This document shows positions 1 to 10,180 of a DNA stretch of 64,000 nt, piece after piece. Under the pieces are notes generated by a model. That model did not search any database. It was not told where the DNA came from and saw nothing but the letters and a program-made list of their open reading frames with translations. Both the position numbers and the translations under genes were made by a program. Source of the stretch: Hesseltinella vesiculosa (lineage: Eukaryota; Mucoromycota; Mucoromycetes; Mucorales; Cunninghamellaceae); contig MCGT01000019.1 in NCBI GenBank assembly GCA_002104935.1, positions 124,001 to 188,000 on the forward strand, in the 5' to 3' direction. Each line of letters starts with the position of its first letter. Position 1 is the first letter of the stretch.

Positions 1-851
1 AGAGTAGTCCTTGTCTTGTTCCAAATCGCCGTGCGTGGCACCGTTGTGATAGACGTTTTGGTAGATACGGGCAGCAATCTTGGGGAGCTTGGCGATCATG
101 TCCATGGAGTCTTCAAAGACGGGGTCCCAGTACTTGGACTTGTGGATGCCGTTGCTGTAAGCGTTGGCGAACTTGGAGTCGTGTTGCAAGGCGTTCAAGG
201 CCAAGGAGAATTGGGACATGGGGTGCAAGGTCTTGGGGCAGTTGTCCAACATGTCTTCAACAAACTTGGGAAGGTTACCACGGGCAGCCCAGTCTTCGGA
301 CAAAGCCTTGGTTTGTTCGGCAGTGGGCACTTCACCGGTCACCAACAACCAGAAGAGAGCTTCAGGAAGAGGTTCACCACCTTCGATGGCGGAGGGCAAG
401 GCCTTTTGGCAGTCAGGGATGGTCAAACCACGGAAACGGATACCTTCTTCAGCATCCAAAACGGAACCTTCGTACACCAAACCCTTCACACCACGCATAC
501 CACCTAGAGTAAAAGAAAGTCAGCCTTGGTCACTCTACTTTTTTCCTTTTCGCTTACCATAAGCTTGGTCAATGGTGACTTCACCGAGGACATGGTTACC
601 ATATTCCTTCTTGAAGGTCTTGACTTCTTCTTGCTTTTCAGGGATCAGTTCAGCAACACGTTCCTTCAAAGACTGGCAACGAAATAAAAACAAGACAAAA
701 TGAGCGGCATGTCCAACAGCGGAAACGCGGGATGGTGATGTCAAAAACTTACCTTGACTTGGGAAGCATAAGAACGAGCAGCAGCGAAACGGAAAGCAGG
801 TTGGCGAGAAGCCTTGACAAAGGTAGAGGAGAAAGTGCGAAGAGCAGACAT
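1..851 (-). CDS. CIT1: Citrate synthase, mitochondrial (5' part, runs off the window)
   Basis: Condenses oxaloacetate and acetyl-CoA to citrate in the mitochondrial matrix, the first step of the TCA cycle. Visible exons are 753-851, 558-672 and 503 to the left window edge, joined by GT-AG introns with preserved phase. The start at 851 opens with [17 protein letters not shown], an Arg/Ser-rich, acid-poor presequence. Mature-protein hallmarks follow: a [13 protein letters not shown] helix, then [16 protein letters not shown] and [10 protein letters not shown], the conserved N-terminal block of eukaryotic citrate synthases. About 205 residues are visible. The catalytic His and Asp lie beyond the edge, so an intact C-terminus cannot be checked. 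The alternative, 2-methylcitrate synthase, is close in sequence and cannot be fully excluded from this half. Confidence 0.93.
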
Positions 852-2616
852 GTTGAAAAAAAAAAAGTTGAATGAAAAGAAGAAAAGCAGAAAAAGAAAA
901 AAAATTTTCAAGGCGGGAAAAATGGGGAATTGCTTAAATACAAAAATGGAAACCCAGCCGGAAAAACGTTGCTCGGAGAAGCGTCGCTTTAGTGCCATTG
1001 TTTCCTCTCCCCCAATTTTCAAGCTTTGTTGGCCAGGTGTAACATCTTGACGTAACCGAATAAAGTTTTAATGCCTTGTCTGTCTTTTTTTTCTACTCTT
1101 GATGATGAGGCAATCATTTATTACAACGATGCTCTACACGTGAAATGACCTTTTTGTTTTTTTTCCAATCCTCCTTTGTCGCCAAGGCAACAATTCGCCC
1201 CCCCTTTTTTTTCGATATCCTCTTTTTTTTATTTACGCATGACCAATTCCATTAAAATTGACCTTTGCATGTAGACCCTTTTTTTCAAACACTCCATCTT
1301 CCCCTGACTCGTTTGATTCCCAGCGTCATTTCCCCCTTTTTTCCCCTCCAATGGCGTCTCTTTGGAACTGTGTCAAGAACGCTATCGTTTTGAAAGTGTG
1401 AGAAAAGACCTTCTTGCTGATCAAAAGCAGTGTCGTCATATGTTGGGGGATGGACCTCGAGGCAGAAAGAAATCAGATGCATAATAAAGTTTGACAAAAA
1501 TGCAACCAGAGCCAAGTTCCCAAAAAAAGCTGATAAAGCACAAAGACTTCCTATTCGCCGGAATCCCGGAACCGACGTTTTTGATGACAACTCTTTTTTG
1601 CCTGATCGTCAGCGCCGACTCAACAAAAGGCACAGGTAAAAAAAAGGAGAGGAAAACGTCAAAGCCTCTCTCCTTTATTTCTTTGCCGGACAGAAAAAAA
1701 GTTTGTCCGAGGCCCAGTCTCTTTTTGGAGAAGGTGAACTGTTGAGCAAAAAAAGGAAATCAAGCCGAAATCGCCAGTTTTTGAAAAGTTTGGGGCAAAT
1801 ATCAAAAGAGATAACTGCACAATAAAAAGAAAAAAGTTAAGAAGTAGAAAAAGGAGTGAAGGCCCATGTTGGGAGCGAAAAAGTTGGTTTTGTTGACTTT
1901 TTCTTATAATACACTAATTTGAGCCAATCGTTTGCTTTTCTTGTGCTCCCACCCAACACTGCATTGATTGGCTTCGAAACCCATCCACTCATCATTGGCC
2001 CCAATTTGCATGAATTGAATGGGAAAAAAACGAGAACATGACAAGAATGAAACAAGTCTCACACTATTTTTGATCCATGAACTGGCTTCCTTTCTCACAA
2101 ACCATCCTTTCGCCCTTTTTTTTATAACCATGATCAGAAGCGCTTGGTCAAAAACTGCTCATCGTTGCAAACCAGGTTTGAGCTTAACAAGTGAATACTT
2201 GCCTTGGGCCAATGAACACTCCGTCTGTGGCACCGTCTGTGAAGTCCTTGATGACACAGCCATTTTACCCACGAGAACCAAGGCTAAAGACTATGTAACT
2301 CATTCTTTTTTTCTTTATTATCCTATCATTCACTGTTCTTGTGTTAGTTAAACCTTCATGAGCCTCTTTGGGAGAATAGCTCTGCCAATCAGGCCATCTC
2401 TAAAATTGAAGAAGAGTCGCATTGGCTGGTCAGTATCCAGAACTGGCCAGCTTCTTTTGCCACCTACCAACAAAAGCCGCCTCCTTTGAGGGCTGGCTTG
2501 TACAAACCAATGAAAAGGCCAGCTTTCATCAGATTGACCTGAACGTCAGTCTCGCTAAACCCCATTCCCTCGTAAAAAAAAGATGCAATAAAAACCTTTA
2601 TTTCCAGAAACTCCCT
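852..2616. other. Intergenic; citrate synthase promoter side, no convincing gene
   Basis: AT-rich with many A and T runs. The part next to 851 must hold the citrate synthase promoter, but I see no strong TATA or CCAAT element in a telling position. A 101-codon minus-strand frame (1285-1590) has one hydrophobic stretch and resembles nothing I know. No tRNA or other RNA fold was recognised. Confidence 0.5.
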
Positions 2617-3521
2617 TCACTGTGCAGGAGGCATGTCATTCACGTAATTGCTTGGAATCATACCAACCGCACCATTGGTTTTCTTGGCTTGCCACCAACT
2701 ACCTCTTTTCTCATGCACATACAGCACCTCACCCTTTTCAAAGGAGAGCTCATTGGGATCGTCGGGATTGGCGCCATACGCATGAAGAGCCACGACCGGT
2801 ATTTCAAAGTCCGTGTGCGGTGTCACGTACACGGTGTGCTGCTCAACCTCCAGGTCTTCGATCTTGGAAGGCGTGTCGTCGTTGGGTTTTTCCGACCTGT
2901 TCATACACAGTGGCATGCCATCGCCTGTTATTGGCAATTGGATCCCAAACACCGTTAACCACATAAACTAACCTCCCACCAAAAGAAACCTGCGTTGAAT
3001 CGGCGAGCGGTGTTTATAATGGCGTGGGCTTACGTTGGCAAAGATGCAAATGATACCTCCCGAGCCAGTGACGAAAAAAGCTGAGCGTCGATCGTGCTCC
3101 AGGTAATAAGCCACCTCTTCGGTGGAATAGACAATGCCCACCGTCACCAAGGATAGGATCTGCAGAAAGATAAAAATAATAAACAAAGGGGTTGAGTGAC
3201 GCAGTGACTTTAGCAAAAAATAAAAAAAGCCGTAGTCCCAAACAAAAACATACCAGCGGTGATAACAAGCCTGTTGCCTTTTTCCATAACGTGCCAGCAA
3301 TAATCACCAGCACTGCTGCATTATAGATGACGACCCACCAAGAATGGCTAAGTGTATGGCCATCTGACGCACACAGCCCAACAAAACTGATGACCCAGCC
3401 AATCTAAGTCAAGAAAAAGCGTGAGCCTATTAAGCTGATTCCCGTCGCCTGCAGGATGCTCGTGGATGGTTACCAAATTAAAACCGTACAATGCTATCAA
3501 GTACACGTTGGAGAAAAGCAT
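2617..3521 (-). CDS. SHO1: SHO1-type osmosensor: four membrane segments plus C-terminal SH3
   Basis: Plasma-membrane adaptor of the high-osmolarity (HOG) MAPK pathway; in yeast its SH3 domain docks the MAPKK Pbs2. Exons (minus) are 3474-3521, 3254-3403, 3034-3159 and 2617-2967, all phase 0, giving 224 aa. TM1 reads NVYLIALYGFNLIGWVISF, followed by the family hallmark SWWVVIYNA in TM2, STEEVAYYL leading to TM3, and GGIICIFANFMWLTVFG as TM4. The SH3 domain occupies the last 60 residues, with ALHAYGANPDDPNELSF, GSWWQAKK and GMIPSNYV. The linker between TM4 and SH3 is only about 45 residues, against roughly 150 in yeast. The start at 3521 is the first Met before TM1. A small in-phase upstream exon at 3643-3705 is possible. 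Confidence 0.85.
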
Positions 3522-3956
3522 GGTATAAAGAAAATACAAAAATGTACAGAAAGAGAAGAAGAGCTGATTCTGCTCTTCTTTTTTTTTTTTATTGTTTGAT
3601 GCAGACAAGCAACCGGAGCAACACAGCTTGCATGCAACATTTTACCTCACGCACGAACATGAGCTTGCCAAAAATGGCAATCTGCCCAATCTCAAGTTGG
3701 GCTGCCATGCATCTTGTTGATCTTGGCCCACAGGGCAACCTCTTTTTTTTTTTTTTACTGTATAGATGGAGCATTTAATGAATAATAAGTAAGGTTATGA
3801 GATAGAAAAAGGATAGGCACAAATGAGGTCAGGCACCAAGGCCACACCAAGAAATATAAAAAAGGGGGATAACATAAGCACAGGTGAATAAAAAAAAGGG
3901 TTAAATGGGGATATCAAGATAAAAAAAAAGCAACGGGCAATCAGGCCAGGGGATAA
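3522..3956. other. Spacer between SHO1 and the cyclin gene
   Basis: Holds the SHO1 5' region and the 3' flank of the upstream cyclin gene, which is on the same strand. On the minus strand, 3643-3705 could be a short coding exon (MAAQLEIGQIAIFGKLM..., ending at a GT donor) in phase with an extended SHO1 N-terminus. The extension would add an odd hydrophobic stretch, so I did not use it. Several T runs; nothing else seen. Confidence 0.45.
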
Positions 3957-5661
3957 TTATAGATACAGTTGTTGCGAAGTCGCCGAGGTTGGGTAACAAG
4001 TAGGGTCCTGGTGAATGGGAGACAACGACGGAGGAGGTGTAGGAATCCCAACCGAGTACGAAGAATAGTAGACATTCTTGCCCAGGGGGTCCGACACTCG
4101 ATGTTGGGGTATAAAGGTGGAGGCAGCATGGGCAGACGACACGGACAGTCGACGGCCATTGCCAACGCCAGGGCCCATGCCATTGTTCATTTGGTAGGGG
4201 TCCACGGGCACAAACGTCGTGGAGGCTTGCTGATAGAGATTCGCACTGGAACGACATTGACGAGGTGCTCGCCAGGTGGGGTCCATGGTAGTGGACAATG
4301 GAGGACCAGCCGGGGCGGTGGCGTTGGCGGCGGAGGAGGCGGAGGAAGATCGGCCGAGGGGACTGGCATGGTGCTGGGGAGCGCCAGGATGGATGCCATG
4401 GGGTGACACGCGGCCATGAGCTGGGAGCTGGCCGGGGTAGTAGGCCAGTGACATTTCGTGCCAGCCCATGCTGCCGTGACGTTGACGGATCTTGGGAGGC
4501 GACGACGTGGACGGGTCTACAAAACTATGGCGCTGTGTGTTCTGATAAACCGAGGTTGGGCGCACAAGTAAAGGCGGGGTGGTCATGATCGTAGACGTCG
4601 AGTATGTGGAGGAGTAGGTAGTGAAGGAAGTGGGGCTGGGTTGGAAGCCACTGGGGTGGCTGCCCATGCTGCCGATGCTGCCCATACGACGCATGCCGCC
4701 ACCATTTGGTTGAGGAGGTGACGCATAAGCATACATCATGCTGCTGGAGCCGTTGGTGTTGATTGTGGCAGGGCCAGGCATGGGTGGACCATTGGAATAG
4801 CGCCGCGGGTCTTCCATGTGAAGTTTTGCCTGGGCAGTATCAGCCAGTTGCTGATCTAAGTTTTGACGGTGAGGATCGGTGTCTTGGTGTTGGTCATCCA
4901 GCCAATTCGCTCGTACAGGTGACCCGAGCGACGTGGACCGGCCATGGCGTAAAGGCACCGGGCGGTCACACAGCAGTCGCATTTCTTTTTCCATCATGCC
5001 AACCTTGAGCAGCTGGTCACCATAACGCTGCAATTCACTGATCGACACTGAGATGTTGAAATCGTTCAGTTGCAAGAATTCCAATTCCAAACGGTTGAGT
5101 TCTGTCACAGGCAGCCCGCCCACCTAGTGAAAAAAAAAAAAAAGGTTGGTCCATATCTTGGTTGTCTGAGCGCATCGGCCAGCTTACCTTTGCGTAGCGG
5201 GTGTTGGTGTAAAAAATGTCACTGAAGAATTTGCTGGAGACCATGACGCCCGAGATAATCAAACGATGAATGTTGTACGAGTCAATGGTAAAGGGCTGGC
5301 CGGTCAGAGCCAAGGCGTTCTTGGACATACGATCGAAATAGACCAAAAGGGAAAGAAAGCATTCGTTGGTGCAGGGACAGTATTTCAGAATTCGAGACAA
5401 ATAGGAATAAATGTCAATAGACGGGATGGAGCGGGCGTGGAAGAGTGTATACGTGGGCTGGGGTACAACGGGCGAAGCAGACGACGACTTTCGAATGGCT
5501 TTGGATGGAGGATGGTGTTGAGGATGGGTGGTATGGCTGTGCCGCTGGGTTGGCTTGTTAAGCTGGTCATTGGCTGTTGTCATCCGTTCCAACAATGACG
5601 CTAGCAGGGTGATGGTATCATGCGTGGGATGAAGCGCCAAATCAAACGAAGGTGAAATCAT
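3957..5661 (-). CDS. Pho80/Pcl-type cyclin with long low-complexity tail
   Basis: Regulatory subunit for a Pho85-like CDK, of the kind controlling phosphate response, polarity or glycogen metabolism. Two exons, 5188-5661 and 3957-5123, give 546 aa. The cyclin_N box spans residues 1 to about 210 and holds FHARSIPSIDIYSYLSRILKY, VYFDRM, TIDSYNIHRLIISGVMVSS, KFFSDIFYTNTRYAKVGGL and LNRLELEFLQLNDF, matching the PHO80 family block 'K..sD..y.N..yAkvGGi...ELN.lE..fL'. A Ser/Pro/His insert interrupts the box near residues 25-65. The remaining 300 residues are Ser/Pro/Gly/Tyr-rich and probably disordered. The start at 5661 is the first Met before the box, and a short upstream exon is not excluded. The CDK partner is not in this window. 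Confidence 0.85.
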
Positions 5662-6306
5662 CCTATAAACTATAGCAAAGGACGTCAAGTTAACATGCCC
5701 CGAGATTATCTTTTCTTTCGAGCTATACCCTTTTGGAAAAATGACCAAACCAAGCAATTGGATTGTTAAAAAGAAAAGCGAACAATTGGTTCAATCAGAA
5801 AGATAAAAAAGGAGGAAGAAAATCGAAATAGAAGTAAAAAAATAGGGCGAGGGTATCAAAGGCTAAAGTGAGGGGGTCGAGTGTGTGGTATGGATAATAA
5901 ATGTATAAAATAAAAAGAGATTCTTTTTATTTTATCGTCAAGGACAAGCAAAGAAAAAGAGAAAGAGAAAAAAAAACAATAACAATTGACTTTTGCAGGT
6001 GGGTTTTCCACTCCGTTTTTTTTTATCGTTTTTTTTTTTGCCACAACACAAAATAGAACCAGTGAAGCATGTGACTAGTTTGATCTCGTTTTTCAAACCT
6101 TAAAAGGATTCCCCACTAGCAAAAAGAAAAAGAGTGAATGGGTGTACCTGACAAGCTATTTTGCATTAGAAATGGTCATTCTCTGCCAGAAAAGAAAAAG
6201 ACGAGCGGGTGTTGTTTTGGAAGCCCCTTGTCACTCTTTTTTTTTTTCTTGGACGCTTTTTTCTTCCCTTTTTTTTTTCTTATTCAATAGCCATCCTAGA
6301 TCAACG
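5662..6306. other. Divergent promoter between the cyclin gene and MIC60
   Basis: AT-rich with purine/pyrimidine runs. The two flanking genes are transcribed outward, so both promoters lie here. T tracts at about 6238-6290 sit just upstream of the MIC60 start. No recognisable RNA gene or repeat. Confidence 0.5.
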
Positions 6307-8121
6307 ATGCTTCGAGGGACATCTTTATTAGCATCCACAGCTCGTGCTGGAGCTCGTTCATTACGCACCACTCCAGCTTTGGTAAGATGAGAAAAAAAAT
6401 AATGATTCATTGTAACGGAGGAGCTTGACGTTCTTGTTATTATTATTATTATTTTTTTTTGTCATGCTTATTAGCAACGATCCTCTTACACCACATCGAC
6501 CAAAAAAGGCAGCTCCATCGGCAAAAAGCTCTTTTGGTTGACAGTGCTGGGCGGTGGGGCTTATGCAGGCGCCACTTACTTGGCTTTGCACAACGAAGCT
6601 TTCCATGACACCTACACGACTTACATTCCTGGCGGCGAGAAAATCTTGGATGCCTTGGAGGATGCCGCTGCCAACCGCGATGTGCAAACCTACTACGAAA
6701 AGGGCATGCAAGCTAAAGAAAAGGCCACGGAAAGCATGTCGCAGCTGTCGACACAAATCGCCCATTTGCAAGAATCGTTGGCCGATTGGTACGAATACCT
6801 TGGTGATGCTGTAGCCTTGCTCAAAGGTGAGCATGTCCCTCCTGCCAACCCAGTCCTGACCGGAAAGAAGGCCAAGTCCAGCCACCAGAAGCCTCTGTTT
6901 GACCACGTTGTCGAAGGCGGAGGTCCTGCTCGCATCCCTTCGTTCAAAAAATCCCAAGACGATGTGCTTCAAACCCTTATTGGCACCACCGAGACCATGA
7001 TCAGCATGCTGAACCAAGTGGGACTGACGGGCCATGCCAAACGTCTGGCGGATCTTGCAGCTCGTGACCTCAAGGCGCTCGACGACGACATCAAGTCGGC
7101 CTCGGAGGAACACAAGGTGCTGCTGACTCAACTCCAAGCTCTGTCCAAGCAAGCTGACAAGCTCGATCAATCGGTTAGCGCACACTACGACCTTGTGGTG
7201 GCCAAGGTGGCCGATGCCCAGGACCGGGTCAAGAGCCGCATTGCCGAAAAGACCCAGCGCCTGCAAAACCATTTGGACGGTGAAATCCGACAATTGCAAG
7301 CCTCGCTGGCTGCCCAAGGCGAGGATCAGCTCAATGTACAACGGCAAGAAGCCGTCGCCGCCTTGCAACTGGAACTGGTCGCCCAACGAGAATTGCTGCG
7401 CGAAGAATTCAAGCAACACATCAAGCAGTCCGTCGAGCAAGAACGCGGCGGCCGTCTGGCCAACGTCGACAAGGTGGTCATGCAGCAAGGTGAACTGGAG
7501 GCCATTGCTCAGCGCAACAGCGACTCACTCGAGGACAGCCGCAAGGCCCATCAACTGCTTGTTGTCATCGATGCCTTGAAGCGCGCCGCCTACCGAGGCA
7601 ACAAACAAGCCTTTTTGGAAGAGCTCCAAACTGTGCGCAAGGTCAGCGCTCCTGACACACCTTTTGCCAACCAGGCCGAAAAGCGCAACGACGAGCTGGT
7701 GCAAGTCGTCAGCGCCAACATCTCTGAAATCGTCGCCGAGCATGGCATCAGCTCCTTTGCTCAACTGGTCGACCGCTTCCAAAACGTTGCTGTGCAAGTG
7801 CGTGATGCCTCGCTGATCCCCGAAGAAGGCGGCAGCATGATCTCGCACCTGATCTCTAGCGTCCTCAGCAAGTTCCTATTCCCCAAGCATGGTCTGGTGC
7901 CTGGTGACGACATTGAAGCCCGCCTTGCCCGTGCCCAATACTACCTCCAACACGACGGTGATCTCGAAAGCGCCACGCGTGAACTCAACCAATTGAGTGG
8001 ATGGCCTAAACATCTCGCCGCCGACTGGCTGGACGCAGCCCGTCGTCATCTGGAAATCAAGCAAGCCTTGGATATCATGCGAACACAAGCCATCTTGAAC
8101 AGTTTACTTCAATTAGACTAA
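6307..8121 (+). CDS. MIC60: MICOS subunit MIC60 (mitofilin)
   Basis: Inner-membrane core of the MICOS complex, which holds crista junctions and tethers inner to outer mitochondrial membrane. Exons 6307-6381 and 6475-8121 give 573 aa. The N-terminus MLRGTSLLASTARAGARSLR is a classic presequence. One membrane anchor follows, LFWLTVLGGGAYAGATYLAL, then a long coiled-coil-rich region (residues about 190-370). The C-terminal mitofilin signature includes DALKRAAYRGNKQAFLEEL, ARAQYYLQHDGDLESATREL, and NQLSGWPKHLAADWLDAAR near the end. Length and order match the fungal family. The start is fixed by the presequence and the first-exon donor. The 3' end converges with the PIG-U homologue, leaving 135 bp between stop codons. 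Confidence 0.95.
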
Positions 8122-8256
8122 ACATCCCTCTTTTTTTTCTTTCGTGCCTCCTCTTTTCTCTCTGCTGCCCTTTCCATCTCACCAAATAAAACATCCATAA
8201 AAAAAGTCTAGAAAACAAAAGGGCACATTTTCCTGCAGGGTGTTTATTGTTTTTGT

Positions 8257-9799
8257 CTATCTTTGCGCTACTTGCTTGCCAATCGCTTCGGGGTGGGCTA
8301 GATCAAACTGACGTCGAAGCATGGCATAGACAAGGTCGATGACAAGGAGGACCTGGCCAAGATTGTACACAAGAGTGATCGCATAGAAAAAGTTGGCGTT
8401 GCCGCTTCCTGCATAGATCCAAAGGTGCCAAAAAATCGGGGACAGCACACTTGCATACGTGAACAAATTCGCCACCAAAAATCCATATCGTCCGTCTAAA
8501 AGGATGGGAGGTCAAGAAGGTCAGGCACATCATAAGCGGGGATTCGAGGGTGGTGTTCTACTTACATTTGAAAAGTTCGTCGTGCAACGGGACCAAGGCA
8601 AGGAACAGCGAGGCATCGCCGACACAGGGATAGCTCTTGAAGATGGACATGATACCACACAAGATGGTGACGACAAAGAGTGGATGATGCTTGAATTTGA
8701 TGCAGAGCGGCGCCATGAAGATGAAGCAGTGGAGCTGGAACACCATGAGGAAGAATGACCGGAACGGATCAAAAATTTCTATAAAAAAATACCAAAACAT
8801 GCCCACGTTGGGTGACAGTTCTTGGAGGTATAATCTACAAATAGAAGAACAGAGGTCAGCTTATCAGGGCTACTTTGGCATCTACCGTACACGACGTCAT
8901 AAGTTGCATGAAGAAAGTCCCAAGATCCAATCACCAAGCGAGACATGACCAGCAAGGCCACAAATGTCGCCATAAAGTATCCGATGCCTTGTGTCTGGCG
9001 TAAAAAAAAAAAAAATGTTAACCTCTTCCTTCCCTAGGATACCACAGGCGCAGTTACCCTAAGTGAGCGAGGGAGAGCCAGCAGCAAAGGAGGGACCAGC
9101 ATGATAGGATACAGGCTCAAATAGGCAGCCACCGTAGCCCATAACATGGAGAGACCAGGTCGTTGGTGCATGGCCCAGTACATGGCCATGACAATGCCGA
9201 CATTGGTAAAGAGGGAAGTGGAGCGTGATACGCACAACAACACAGTCCATGGGTTGAAGAGATACAGTACGGCCACAAGGACTGGATTGATACGTGACGT
9301 GTTGATCTTTTCAATCTCGAGTTTCGGATCGTTGGTTTCCTTTAGCTGTTTTTGTCGTGCCATGCGCAATAAAATATAGCCAAGCACGAGATCTAAACCA
9401 CTGTACACATTCTGAATCACTACATCAGGGAATTGGGACAAGAACACAAAAAGCACCAGAAGCAACGGGGACTATAGCATTCCAAAAAAAAAAAAACCAT
9501 GGGTGGGTGAAAACTTTCAAAAGATGGCATCATTACCTGATGAAACACACCGCCACTATAAGGAGGCATACTGCTTTGGAATAAAAATACACCCTCGGTT
9601 ACTAGAGACAAAGATACAATAGGTAAAATCAATCAAAGGGACATTTTAAACACTTACATCGTTTGTAGCTGGTGATGGGGGTTGCGAATTCTACACGCTG
9701 TAGAAGGGTATTTGAGAAGGATGGTATGCTGAACAAGACCATCCGTACAAAATAGGCGGCCAAGAATATCAGGTAGGTGTGTGTCCTACTGATAGTCAT
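8257..9799 (-). CDS. GAB1: GPI transamidase subunit GAB1/PIG-U
   Basis: ER multi-pass subunit of the GPI transamidase that transfers GPI anchors to proteins. Six exons: 9658-9799, 9537-9601, 9058-9471, 8891-8994, 8566-8834, 8257-8495, giving 410 aa with all phases consistent. Family landmarks in order: VEFATPITSYKRLTEG, MPPYSGGVFHQSPLL, INPVLVAVLYLFNPWTVLL, AAYLSLYPIMLVPP, ELSPNVGMFWYFFIEIFDPF, the near-invariant IFKSYPCVGDASLFLAL, and FWHLWIYAGSGNANFFYAI. The C-terminus is fully present and length equals the human and yeast proteins. The ATG at 9799 starts directly before TM1. The secreted protein at 44.6-45.2 kb is a plausible client class but there is no genetic link here. Confidence 0.95.
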
Positions 9800-10180
9800 G
9801 TTGACAAGAAAAAAAAATGGTTTGTGAGAAAGAAAAAGGGAGTTTGCCGCCCAAACCACAAAGCCTTTTATGGATTTGGCTGTGTATGCCCATTCTGGCA
9901 TGTTAGACCTTTTTTTACCCCTCAATGCAGCTTCCTGACCACCCTACCCAACCCTAATAAATCTACCAGCCATGCTATGATCATTTTGTCTGGCAAAGCT
10001 CTGACCTACCTTTTCCTTATACGTCGATCAATCCATCTCGCTGCTGCATTTCATTTCACAATAAAATTTTAACTATTGAAAATAAGCCCTGTTGACATGC
10101 ACTCTTCCTTGGTGATTTTTATTCTTTCTTTGACTTCGGTAAATACATTGTAATATCGTGATGCTGCAAATCTAGAAAAA
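9800..10180. other. Spacer: PIG-U promoter and VPS1 3' flank
   Basis: Both neighbours run on the minus strand. The block contains T runs at 9909-9915 and an A/T-rich stretch downstream of the VPS1 stop. No gene or structured RNA seen. Confidence 0.5.

Noticed and set aside
1285..1590. 101-codon minus-strand frame with one hydrophobic stretch
   Set aside because: Single short frame in AT-rich intergenic DNA, no homology recognised, no splice partners.
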